Positions 1 to 5,584 of a stretch of 13,705 nt of DNA are shown here, piece after piece. Every line of letters starts with the position of its first letter. The first letter of the stretch is position 1. The position numbers and the translations under genes are program-made. The notes under the pieces were generated by a model, which saw only the letters and a program-made list of their open reading frames with translations, made no database searches and had not been told where the DNA came from. Source of the stretch: VRUE01 sp963748075 (GTDB taxonomy: Bacteria > Actinomycetota > Thermoleophilia > Solirubrobacterales > 70-9); contig CAVVHQ010000041.1 in the NCBI GenBank assembly GCA_963748075.1, positions 1-13,705 on the forward strand, in the 5' to 3' direction.

Positions 1-576
1 CGCTCGCTGCGCGCCTACTCAACCATAGGCACGCGCGGCGACGTCGACCTGGTCCTGCTCAGCCAGAGCCCCAACCTCGACGACCTGCACACCTTCCACG
101 TCGTGCTCGGCCAGAGCGGCCTGGCGAAGTGGGCGGAGACCCCCTACTCGTTCCTCTCGCTGACCAAACGCTCGCCCTACTCGGACGAGCAGGCGCGAAC
201 GGAGATCTGCGTCTCGGAGCGCAAGTACCTGTTCCTCTACCCGATGGTCAAGCAGCGCCGCTGGTACGGGCTGCCCGAGGAGGAGCGGGGACGGATCATG
301 AAGAGCCACATCGAGGTCGGCCGCCGCTACCCGGAGATCACGATCAACACCTCCTACTCGTTCGGCCTCGACGACCAGGAGTTCGTCGTCGCCTTCGAGG
401 GCGACGACCCGGGCATGTTCCTCGACCTGGTCAACGAGCTGCGGCCGACCGAGTCCAGCGCCTACACCGAGCGCGAGACGCCGATCTTCACCTGCGTCGC
501 GATGTCGGTGCGCAAGGCGCTGGACGCGCTCGACGGCGCGGCGAGCGTCGCCGTCGCAGCCCCGGCGGCGGGCTGA
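1..576 (+). CDS. hemQ: Coproheme decarboxylase HemQ/ChdC (chlorite dismutase family), 5' end missing
   Basis: The reading frame is open from base 1 to a TGA at 574-576, so the N-terminus lies outside the window; the GTG at 103 is internal. About 191 residues remain. Family features visible are a GTRGDVDLVLL strand, a YSFLSLTKRSPY segment, YPMVK (bases 238-252) followed by WYGLPEEER, a histidine at 307-309 in MKSHIEVGRRYP, and the SFGLDDQEFVVAFEGDDP block. In known HemQ enzymes the tyrosine of YPMxK is the catalytic radical site, and the histidine after the LPEEER helix is the proximal heme ligand. Both are present. The enzyme converts coproheme III to heme b by two oxidative decarboxylations at the end of the coproporphyrin-dependent heme pathway of Gram-positives. 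At the position of the Firmicutes distal glutamine (13 residues after the histidine) this protein appears to have Asn. The Ala-rich tail is not conserved. A non-heme or chlorite-degrading relative is less likely. Confidence 0.8.
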   Translation, partial: RSLRAYSTIGTRGDVDLVLLSQSPNLDDLHTFHVVLGQSGLAKWAETPYSFLSLTKRSPYSDEQARTEICVSERKYLFLYPMVKQRRWYGLPEEERGRIMKSHIEVGRRYPEITINTSYSFGLDDQEFVVAFEGDDPGMFLDLVNELRPTESSAYTERETPIFTCVAMSVRKALDALDGAASVAVAAPAAG

Positions 577-623
577 ACGCCGAACGGGCGCGCCGGAGCC
601 TTCACTCGAACCCGTTCGTCGTC

Positions 624-629
624 GATAAT
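624..629 (+). promoter_or_regulatory. -10 element for the PAS-like gene
   Basis: GATAAT matches TATAAT at five of six positions and ends 11 bases before the ATG at 641. Transcription would begin within a few bases of the start codon. No Shine-Dalgarno sequence is visible, so the mRNA is probably leaderless or nearly so. I see no convincing -35. Confidence 0.45.
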
Positions 630-640
630 CCGATCGTTCG

Positions 641-1183
641 ATGACCGTCGAGGCACTCAGCTACGCGATCGACGAGCAGGATCGCCTGATCAGGGTCGAC
701 GACGGCTACTACCGCTTCGCCGAGGAGAACGGCTGGGACGGGGCGGGCGACAGCCTCGGCCGCCTGCTCTGGGACTTCGTCGCCGGCCACGACGTGCGCA
801 AGCTGCAGCGGCTGCTGCTGCGACGCGTCCGCGACGAGCTGCACGACGTCGAGCTGCCCTTCCGTTGCGACAGTCCCGAGCTGCGCCGCGAGATGGACGT
901 GCGGATCACCGCCGACCGCTCCGGGCGGGTGGTCCTCTTCTCGGCCCGGCTGCGCTCCGAGCAGCCGCGCGACGAGCCGCAGCCGCTGTTCGACCCGAGT
1001 GTTCCCCGCGACGACGCCGACTTCCTGCCGATGTGCGCCTGGTGCGACCGATTCCTGGTCGATGGAGAGTGGGTCGAGGTCGAGGAGGCGGCGAAGCGGC
1101 TGGAGCTGTTCCGGCGCAGCGAGCTGCCGACGCTCGACCACGGGATCTGCCCGCGCTGCGGCGGCACGCTGCTTGCCGCGTAG
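641..1183 (+). CDS. PAS-like sensor protein with C-terminal Cys4 zinc-type motif
   Basis: This is a 180-residue soluble protein. Residues 7-108 look like a PAS fold of an actinobacterial type: an IDEQDRLIRVDDGYYRFAEENG opening, a GRLLWDFVAGHD helix, and a PFRCDSPELRREMDVRI strand pair. Residues 130-175 hold MCAWCDRF (C132, C135), an acidic WVEVEEAAKRLELF segment, and HGICPRC (H167, C170, C173). That paired-cysteine arrangement also occurs at the C-terminus of some PAS-containing regulators and histidine kinases, where it probably binds zinc. There is no kinase, HTH or GGDEF output domain, so the protein would signal by protein-protein contact or bind a ligand. It follows hemQ by 64 bases with its own -10 box. 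Ligand and partner are unknown; the PAS assignment rests on sequence resemblance. Confidence 0.75.
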   Translation: MTVEALSYAIDEQDRLIRVDDGYYRFAEENGWDGAGDSLGRLLWDFVAGHDVRKLQRLLLRRVRDELHDVELPFRCDSPELRREMDVRITADRSGRVVLFSARLRSEQPRDEPQPLFDPSVPRDDADFLPMCAWCDRFLVDGEWVEVEEAAKRLELFRRSELPTLDHGICPRCGGTLLAA

Positions 1184-1205
1184 GCGGGCTCGGGGCGCGG
1201 TTCCC

Positions 1206-1211
1206 TATCCT
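1206..1211 (+). promoter_or_regulatory. Possible -10 element for the fprA leader transcript
   Basis: TATCCT is the best TAnnnT match upstream of the repeat block. A start about seven bases further on would give a leader of roughly 110 bases before the fprA ATG at 1330. That differs from most other units in the window, whose -10 boxes abut the start codon. No clear -35 is visible. Confidence 0.35.
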
Positions 1212-1224
1212 TCCGCATCCCCGC

Positions 1225-1338
1225 TTGGTGCTTGCTATGCGCTATGCACCCCCCATGACCAAGTTCGGTGCATAGCAAGCACCATGCGCCCATGACCAAG
1301 TTCTGGTGCATAGCAAGCACCATGCGCCCATGACCAAG
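1225..1338 (+). repeat. Direct and inverted repeat cluster in the fprA leader, including the start codon
   Basis: Two identical 34-base copies lie at 1267-1300 and 1305-1338 (period 38). The second copy runs through the fprA start codon. The shorter core CCCATGACCAAG occurs three times, at 1252-1263, 1289-1300 and 1327-1338. An inverted copy of the left part lies at 1226-1240 and is a perfect 15-base reverse complement of both 1270-1284 and 1308-1322. Each direct copy also begins with a small GGTGC-N7-GCACC hairpin. The block could be a regulatory leader with alternative stems, or simply a local duplication. Confidence 0.85.
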
Positions 1339-2736
1339 ATCGGAACCGAACAGAACCCCGTCCGCGTCGCGATCGTCGGCGCCGGCCCCTCCGGCTTCTA
1401 CGCGGCGGAGCACATCCTCAAGGACGGCGACGTCCACGCCCAGGTCGACCTCTTCGACCGCCTGCCGACGCCCTTCGGCCTGGTCCGCGGCGGCGTCGCC
1501 CCCGACCACCCGAAGATCAAGTCGGTGATCCGCGTCTACGAGAAGACCGCGGCACGCGAGGGCTTCCGCTTCTTCGGCAACGTCAAGGTCGGCCACGACA
1601 TCGAGGTCGAAGACCTCGAGCGCCTCTACCACGCGATCGTCTTCACGGTCGGCTGCGAGACCGACCGCCGGCTCGGCATCCCCGGCGAAGAGCTGCCCGG
1701 CAGCCGTGCCGCCACCGCCTTCGTCGGCTGGTACAACGCCCACCCCGACTACGCCGAGGAGGAGTTCGACCTCTCCTGCGAGCGGGCGGTGGTGATCGGC
1801 AACGGCAACGTGGCGACGGACGTGGCGCGGATGCTCGCCCTCACCGACCACGAGCTGCGCCAGACCGACACCGCCGACCACGCGATCGAGATGCTCGACC
1901 GCAGCCAGATCCGCGAGGTGGTCGTGCTCGGCCGGCGCGGGCCGGCGCAGGCCGCCTTCACCAACCCCGAGGTGAAGGAGCTGGGCGAGATGGAGGACGC
2001 CGACGTGGTCGTCGATCCCGCCGACGTCGAGCTGGACCCCGCCAGCCAGGCGTTCATCGAGTCCGACGAGGCCGACAAGACCTCCCGCGTCAACGTCGAG
2101 ATCCTGCGCGAGTTCGCCCAGCGCCAGCCGAGCGGCAAGCGCAAACGAATAGTCCTGCGCTTCCTCGTCTCGCCGGTCGAGATCCAGGGCGACGGCAAGG
2201 TCGAGAGGATCGTGATCGGCCGCAACGAGCTGGTCGACGAAGGCGGCACCCTGCGCGCCCGCGACAGCGGCGAGCGCGAGGAGCTGGAGTGCGGCCTGGT
2301 GCTGCGCTCGGTCGGCTACACCGGGATCCCGATCGGGGGCGTCCCCTTCGACGAGGAACGCGGCCTGATCCTCAACGAGGGCGGTCGGGTGCTCGACTCC
2401 CACGACGCCGGCCACAAGGTCGGCCACTACGCCGCCGGCTGGATCAAGCGCGGCCCCTCGGGCGTGATCGGCACCAACAAGAAAGACGCGCTGGAGACCG
2501 TCCGGCACCTGCTCGCCGACGTCGCCGAGGGCAGGCTGCTCGAACCCGAGAGCCCCGACCCGGCGGCGGTCGAGAGCCTGCTCGCCGAGCGCGGCGTGCG
2601 GTTCGTCAGCTTCGAGGACTGGGAAGCGATCGACCAGGCCGAGGTCGGCCGCGGCGAGCCGCACGGCCGGCCGCGGGTCAAGTTCGTCCGGGTCGAGGAG
2701 ATGCTGGAGACGCTGGGCGAGAGGGTCTCCGGCTGA
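1330..2736 (+). CDS. fprA: NADPH-ferredoxin reductase FprA (adrenodoxin reductase family)
   Basis: This 468-residue FAD enzyme passes electrons from NADPH to ferredoxins, which then feed P450s, Fe-S assembly and other acceptors. An FAD-binding VGAGPSG (residues 16-22) opens the protein, followed by the family segment TPFGLVRGGVAPDHPKIK. The NADPH-binding GNGNVA is at 157-162, VLGRRGPAQAAFT follows, and GWIKRGPSGVIGTNKKDA is the conserved C-terminal FAD segment. Length is normal for FprA. I chose the ATG at 1330: translation from the GTG at 1306 would add eight residues encoded by the repeat, and VRVAIVGAG needs only a short N-terminal extension. bolA follows four bases downstream, so the two are probably cotranscribed. 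The leader carries repeats described separately. Confidence 0.93.
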   Translation: MTKIGTEQNPVRVAIVGAGPSGFYAAEHILKDGDVHAQVDLFDRLPTPFGLVRGGVAPDHPKIKSVIRVYEKTAAREGFRFFGNVKVGHDIEVEDLERLYHAIVFTVGCETDRRLGIPGEELPGSRAATAFVGWYNAHPDYAEEEFDLSCERAVVIGNGNVATDVARMLALTDHELRQTDTADHAIEMLDRSQIREVVVLGRRGPAQAAFTNPEVKELGEMEDADVVVDPADVELDPASQAFIESDEADKTSRVNVEILREFAQRQPSGKRKRIVLRFLVSPVEIQGDGKVERIVIGRNELVDEGGTLRARDSGEREELECGLVLRSVGYTGIPIGGVPFDEERGLILNEGGRVLDSHDAGHKVGHYAAGWIKRGPSGVIGTNKKDALETVRHLLADVAEGRLLEPESPDPAAVESLLAERGVRFVSFEDWEAIDQAEVGRGEPHGRPRVKFVRVEEMLETLGERVSG

Positions 2737-2740
2737 CCCA

Positions 2741-2974
2741 GTGGCCGACCTGGCCGAGATCGAGGCGATGATCGCGGCGGCGCTGCCCGGCGCCGCGGTC
2801 GAGGTGGTCGACGAGACCGGCGCCGGCGACCACCTGCGAGCGACGGTGAAGGCGCCGCAGTTCGAGGGCCTGTCGCGGCTCGACCAGCACCGGCTGGTCA
2901 AGGCCGCGGTCAAGGAGCGCTTCGACGACGGCCAGATCCACGCGCTGTCCGTGAAGACCGAGGTGCAGGAGTAG
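2741..2974 (+). CDS. bolA: BolA family protein
   Basis: This is a 77-residue protein starting at GTG, four bases after the fprA stop. The whole length fits the BolA/IbaG fold. Residues 20-37 form the strand VEVVDETGAGDHLRATV, and the C-terminal half has the conserved LDQHRLVKAAVKERF helix, with the histidine that ligates Fe-S in BolA-glutaredoxin complexes, followed by IHALSVKT. In other organisms BolA proteins pair with CGFS monothiol glutaredoxins to hold a shared [2Fe-2S] cluster for transfer to targets. The glutaredoxin gene is immediately downstream, which supports the same role here. No Shine-Dalgarno is seen, so translation is probably coupled to fprA. Confidence 0.88.
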   Translation: MADLAEIEAMIAAALPGAAVEVVDETGAGDHLRATVKAPQFEGLSRLDQHRLVKAAVKERFDDGQIHALSVKTEVQE

Positions 2975-2975
2975 C

Positions 2976-2981
2976 TACCCT
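2976..2981 (+). promoter_or_regulatory. -10 element deciding the grxD start
   Basis: TACCCT lies between the bolA stop (2972-2974) and the glutaredoxin start. It touches the candidate GTG at 2982, so that codon would not be transcribed from this promoter. The ATG at 2988 sits six bases after the box, where a leaderless transcript would begin. Confidence 0.5.
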
Positions 2982-2987
2982 GTGGCC

Positions 2988-3368
2988 ATGGCCGATCCAC
3001 AGCTGAAGGAGAAGGTCGAGGAGCTGATCGCCGGCAACCCGGTGCTGCTGTTCATGAAAGGCACGCCGGACATGCCGCGCTGCGGCTTCTCGATGCGGGT
3101 GGTGCAGGCGCTCGACGCGATGGACGTCGAGTACGGCGCGATCGACGTGCTGCCGGCGCTGCAGCCGCTGCGCGAGGTCACCACGGAGATCTCCGACTGG
3201 CAGACCTTCCCGCAGCTCTACGTCAACGGCGAGCTGCTCGGCGGCGCCGACATCGTCGAGGAGATGCTCGCCTCCGGCGAGCTTGCCGAGGCGCTCGGGG
3301 TCGAGCAGCCGGCAGCCGTGCCGCAGCAGGAGCCCCCGCCGCAGTCCCCGCCAATGCAGATCGAGTAG
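2988..3368 (+). CDS. grxD: Monothiol CGFS-type glutaredoxin (Grx4/GrxD)
   Basis: This 126-residue protein belongs to the class II monothiol glutaredoxins, which carry [2Fe-2S] clusters and do not act as disulfide reductases. It shows LLFMKGTPDMPRCGFS (active-site CGFS at residues 32-35, conserved K24), a QTFPQLYVNGELLGGADIV block with the cis-proline, and a C-terminal helix. In most relatives the last motif reads GGCDI; here it is GGADI. After about residue 105 there is a Pro/Gln-rich tail not found in the core family. The ATG at 2988 is preferred over the GTG at 2982 because the -10 box abuts the latter. It sits next to bolA, its known partner family, and converges on erpA with a one-base gap. 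CGFS proteins normally need glutathione to bind clusters, so the thiol used here is an open question. Confidence 0.92.
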   Translation: MADPQLKEKVEELIAGNPVLLFMKGTPDMPRCGFSMRVVQALDAMDVEYGAIDVLPALQPLREVTTEISDWQTFPQLYVNGELLGGADIVEEMLASGELAEALGVEQPAAVPQQEPPPQSPPMQIE

Positions 3369-3369
3369 C

Positions 3370-3744
3370 TCAGACCGCGGCCGACTCGGCCGCGTCCTCT
3401 TTGACCTGGAAGGACGAGCCGCAGCCGCAGGCGGCGACGACGTTCGGGTTGTTGACCTGGAACCCGGCGCCCTGCAGCCCTTCGACGTAGTCGACCTCGG
3501 AGCCGAAGACGAACTGCATGCTGACCTGGTCGACGACGACGGCGACGCCGTCGACCTCGAAGAGGTGGTCGTCCTCCTTGGCGCGGTCGAAGGCGAGCGC
3601 GTACTGGAAGCCGGAGCAGCCGCCGCCACGAACGGCGACGCGAAGCGCCTGGCCCTCGGCGTCGTCCTGACCGCCCAGCAACTCGCCGATCTTCTCGGCC
3701 GCCTTGCCGGTGAGGGTGATCGCCTCTTTGGGGGTATCGGTCAC
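3370..3744 (-). CDS. erpA: A-type iron-sulfur cluster carrier/insertion protein (ErpA/IscA/HesB family)
   Basis: This 124-residue protein starts at GTG (3744-3742). It has the A-type carrier signature: RGGGCSGFQY with C43, and AACGCGSSF with C106 and C108, the three cysteines that bind the cluster. The stretch between them (VVVDQVSMQFVFGSEVDYVEG) is typical. These proteins take clusters from the assembly scaffold and deliver them to apo-enzymes. The start is placed at GTG because a TACACT -10 lies seven bases upstream and VTDTPKEAITLTGKAAEKI matches the usual N-terminus. It is convergent with grxD and divergent from the DegV gene (42-base gap). It could be called IscA or SufA; with no isc or suf genes beside it, ErpA is a reasonable but not certain name. 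Confidence 0.9.
   Translation of the reverse strand: MTDTPKEAITLTGKAAEKIGELLGGQDDAEGQALRVAVRGGGCSGFQYALAFDRAKEDDHLFEVDGVAVVVDQVSMQFVFGSEVDYVEGLQGAGFQVNNPNVVAACGCGSSFQVKEDAAESAAV
3376..3394. terminator. Perfect GC-rich palindrome at the grxD/erpA convergence
   Basis: Two nine-base arms (CGCGGCCGA and its complement) flank a single C, so an RNA of either strand can form a 7-bp stem with a five-base loop. It begins eight bases after the grxD stop and is followed by TCCTCTTT, so it could terminate the fprA-bolA-grxD transcript. It lies inside the 3' end of erpA (DAAESAAV), so it may also just be coding sequence. Confidence 0.4.
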
Positions 3745-3751
3745 TTCACAA

Positions 3752-3757
3752 AGTGTA
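3752..3757 (-). promoter_or_regulatory. -10 element for erpA
   Basis: Read on the minus strand this is TACACT, seven bases before the GTG start of erpA. This is the same arrangement as at grxD and the SDR gene, and suggests a leaderless transcript. Confidence 0.5.
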
Positions 3758-3770
3758 GCGGGCGGTCTGG

Positions 3771-3776
3771 GAGAAT
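3771..3776 (+). promoter_or_regulatory. Possible -10 element for the DegV gene
   Basis: GAGAAT matches TATAAT at four of six positions and ends ten bases before the TTG start at 3787. It is weaker than the other -10 boxes in the window. Confidence 0.3.
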
Positions 3777-3786
3777 CACGCTTGCC

Positions 3787-4662
3787 TTGAGCGCCGCCCC
3801 GCCCACCGCCGTCGTCTGCGACAGCACGGCCTACCTCCCGACCGACCTCGTCGCCGCGCGCGGGATCGAGACGATCAGCCTCTACGTCTCGATCGACGGC
3901 GACCAGCAGCCCGAGTCCGAGATCGCCGACTACGGCGCGTTCTTCGAGCGGCTGCGCGCCTCCGAGGGCGGGGCGACCACCTCGCAGCCATCGATCGGGG
4001 ACTTCGTCTCGGTCTACGGGCCGCTGCTCGACGCCGGCCGCGAGATCGTCTCGGTCCACATCTCGGCCGGCATCTCCGGCACCTTCGAGGCGGCCGGTCA
4101 GGCCCGCGAGCGGTTGATCGCCGAGGGCGAGGGCGGCGAGGGCATCCACCTCTTCGACTCCCGCTCGGCGGCCGGCGGGATGGGCCTGTGCGCGCTGGCC
4201 GCCGCGGCGGCCGCGGCCGGGGGCGAGGACGGCGAGGCGGCCCTCGCCCGCGCCCGCCGGGCACGCGAGGAGCTGAAGATGTGGTTCGCGATCGACACCC
4301 TCGAGTACCTGCGGCGGGGCGGCCGGATCGGCGGCGCCAGCGCCTGGATCGGCTCGGCGCTGAAGATCAAGCCGATCCTCACCCTGGAGGAGGAGATCAC
4401 CCCGGTCGAACGCGTCCGCACCCGCGCCCGCTCGATCGAGCGGTTGCGCAACTACGCTCGCGAGCGCCACGAGTCCGGCCTCGACGCCTGGGTCGTCCAG
4501 CACATCCAGGACGACGAAACGGCTGCGGCGCTGGCCGACGACTGCCGCGAGATCTTTGGCTGCGAGCCCGCCTTCGTCTCCGAGGTGGGCGCCGTCCTCG
4601 GGGCCCACGTGGGTCCTGGGCTGCTCGGGGTCGGCAGCGTCAGCAAGTCCGTATTGAGCTAG
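3787..4662 (+). CDS. DegV family fatty-acid-binding protein
   Basis: This 291-residue protein has the two-domain DegV fold that binds a single fatty acid. In Firmicutes, FakB proteins of this family present fatty acids to the kinase FakA. Visible motifs are VVCDSTAYLP (residues 9-18), TTSQPS (64-69), and HISAGISGTF with S93 and S97 near the carboxylate-binding site. IHLFDSRSAAGG, FAIDTLEYLRRGGRIGG and GLLGVGSVSK at the C-terminus are also family blocks. I use the TTG at 3787: upstream in-frame sequence overlaps erpA on the other strand, and the family normally starts a few residues before VVCDST. No fakA-like DAK kinase gene is in the window. Its stop shares a CTAG with the stop of the convergent DUF3618 gene. 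Confidence 0.9.
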   Translation: MSAAPPTAVVCDSTAYLPTDLVAARGIETISLYVSIDGDQQPESEIADYGAFFERLRASEGGATTSQPSIGDFVSVYGPLLDAGREIVSVHISAGISGTFEAAGQARERLIAEGEGGEGIHLFDSRSAAGGMGLCALAAAAAAAGGEDGEAALARARRAREELKMWFAIDTLEYLRRGGRIGGASAWIGSALKIKPILTLEEEITPVERVRTRARSIERLRNYARERHESGLDAWVVQHIQDDETAAALADDCREIFGCEPAFVSEVGAVLGAHVGPGLLGVGSVSKSVLS

Positions 4663-4910
4663 CGGCGGCGTCGGAAGGCCAGCAGGCCGCCGATCGCGAA
4701 GCCGGCAACCGCCGCGCCGATCACCAGCTCACGGCGGTGCTCGCGGATCTGGCGGCGCCAGTCGGTCAGCTCGGCGACCCGGCCGCGCAGGGCCTGGACC
4801 GAGCGGCCCAGGTCGCGGCGTTGAAGCTCGATGTCGCGGCGGATCTCGGCCGCCGAGCGACCGGGGGCACCGGCGGTGGACGGGCGGGCGGGCTCGGGAT
4901 GGGCGCTCAT
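4659..4910 (-). CDS. DUF3618-type membrane-anchored small protein
   Basis: This 83-residue protein has a Pro/Ala-rich N-terminus, a charged amphipathic helix (AAEIRRDIELQRRDLGRSVQALRGRVAEL, roughly residues 20-48) typical of DUF3618, one hydrophobic segment (LVIGAAVAGFAIGGLLAF, about 62-79) and a terminal RRRR. That predicts a helical cytoplasmic part anchored by a C-terminal membrane segment. Its ATG overlaps the TGA of the Holin-X gene (ATGA), so the two are translationally coupled. The architecture resembles the ribosome-binding membrane proteins ElaB/YqjD of E. coli, but that is an analogy and not shown homology. Molecular function is unknown. Confidence 0.8.
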   Translation of the reverse strand: MSAHPEPARPSTAGAPGRSAAEIRRDIELQRRDLGRSVQALRGRVAELTDWRRQIREHRRELVIGAAVAGFAIGGLLAFRRRR

Positions 4911-5428
4911 TGCGACCCCCCGGACGGGGGCTCGTCGCCCTCTCCTTCCAGCGTGGCCCTGGTCAGCTTCGCCTCCTCGATCGCCTGCTCGGGCACCGGC
5001 GGGGAGCCGGACCGCACGGCGCGGAAGGCGGCCAGGCCCGCCAAGGCAGCGATCAGCAGGAAGGCGCCGGCCTCGATGAAGAAGCCGGGCCAGGTCTTGC
5101 CGTCGAAGACCTCTTCGTTGAGCAGCCAGGCGATCCCCTCCATGATCAGGATCAGCGCCAGGAAGGCGAAGGCCCCGGCGGCGACCCCGACCGCCGAGCC
5201 GCGCAGGATGCTGCCGACCTTCTCGGAGATCTCGGTCTTGGCGAGCTGCACCTCCTCGCGGATCAGCGACGAGGTGCGTTCGGAGACGTCGAAGACCAAC
5301 TCGGCGACCGACTTGTCGTCCGGCGCGGCGACCGACTTGTCGTCCGGCGCGGTGGGCGGCGTGGCGGTCGGCTCGGTGGGCGGCGTGGCGGTCGGCTCGG
5401 TGGGCGGCGTGGCGGTCGGCTCGGCCAT
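4907..5428 (-). CDS. Actinobacterial Holin-X family (PF07332-type) membrane protein
   Basis: This 173-residue protein starts at the ATG at 5428, where MAEPTATPP begins; longer readings run into the upstream small gene. Residues 1-42 are low complexity: three TEPTATPP-like octapeptides and two APDDKSVA octapeptides, encoded by perfect 24-bp repeats. Residues 43-73 form a charged amphipathic helix (ELVFDVSERTSSLIREEVQL). Two membrane segments follow at about 76-103 and 115-135, and then an acidic tail. This helix plus hairpin layout matches the Holin-X family, whose relatives include YqjE. Despite the name, the family is chromosomal and not shown to lyse cells, and no endolysin or phage genes are nearby. 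It lies between the 44-residue protein and DUF3618. Confidence 0.8.
   Translation of the reverse strand: MAEPTATPPTEPTATPPTEPTATPPTAPDDKSVAAPDDKSVAELVFDVSERTSSLIREEVQLAKTEISEKVGSILRGSAVGVAAGAFAFLALILIMEGIAWLLNEEVFDGKTWPGFFIEAGAFLLIAALAGLAAFRAVRSGSPPVPEQAIEEAKLTRATLEGEGDEPPSGGSQ
5303..5422 (-). repeat. Five perfect 24-bp tandem units (2 + 3) in the Holin-X gene
   Basis: Units at 5303-5326 and 5327-5350 are identical to each other, and units at 5351-5374, 5375-5398 and 5399-5422 are identical to each other. All share the 24-bp period and so keep the frame. They encode the N-terminal Pro/Thr and APDDKSVA tail. Perfect identity at the DNA level suggests recent slippage or expansion. Confidence 0.95.
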
Positions 5429-5433
5429 CGCGG

Positions 5434-5568
5434 CTACTCCGGGGGCTCCTCTTCGAAGACCCGCCGCCAGACGATCGCGGCGAGCTTCGTGGCGGCGATG
5501 CTGGCGATCGCGCTGGTCGCGGCGAGCAGGCCGCTCCACAGCAGGCGTTTGACCATCTCGTTCTCCAT
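5434..5568 (-). CDS. 44-residue single-pass membrane protein (DUF4235-like)
   Basis: Reading the minus strand between the TetR and Holin-X genes gives an ATG at 5568 and a TAG at 5436-5434. The protein is MENEMVKRLLWSGLLAATSA, then an Ala/Ile-rich stretch, then WRRVFEEEPPE. Residues 9-33 are hydrophobic enough to cross the membrane, with a basic residue pair before and an acidic tail after. The Holin-X start follows five bases later, which supports cotranscription and a shared role. Size and layout recall small DUF4235 proteins that accompany Holin-X and DUF3618 genes in actinobacteria, but I cannot confirm the family. A TAAGGT -10 candidate lies nine bases upstream of the ATG. Confidence 0.7.
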   Translation of the reverse strand: MENEMVKRLLWSGLLAATSAIASIAATKLAAIVWRRVFEEEPPE

Positions 5569-5577
5569 CGCGGCCCG

Positions 5578-5583
5578 ACCTTA
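5578..5583 (-). promoter_or_regulatory. Possible -10 element for the membrane-protein trio
   Basis: TAAGGT on the minus strand ends nine bases before the ATG at 5568, just after the tetR stop. The trio could therefore be expressed apart from nitrilase-tetR. Confidence 0.35.
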
Positions 5584-5584
5584 C

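Noticed and set aside
1306..1329. GTG at 1306 as the fprA start
   Set aside because: It would add eight residues (MHSKHHAP) encoded by the repeat and not seen in the family. The ATG at 1330 gives a normal N-terminus.
1225..1338. CRISPR-like repeats before fprA
   Set aside because: There are only two full copies with a four-base gap between them, they include a start codon, and no cas genes are nearby.
2982..2987. GTG at 2982 as the grxD start
   Set aside because: It touches the -10 box TACCCT, so it would lie upstream of the expected transcript start. The ATG two codons later fits better.
709..3000. A 763-codon open frame antisense to the PAS-like, fprA and bolA genes
   Set aside because: It shows low-complexity Asp/Leu/Val-rich translation with no family motif and crosses several well-supported genes.
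4907..5428. Prophage lysis gene suggested by the Holin-X family name
   Set aside because: No endolysin, structural or integrase genes are present, and the family is widely chromosomal. The neighbours are ordinary bacterial genes.
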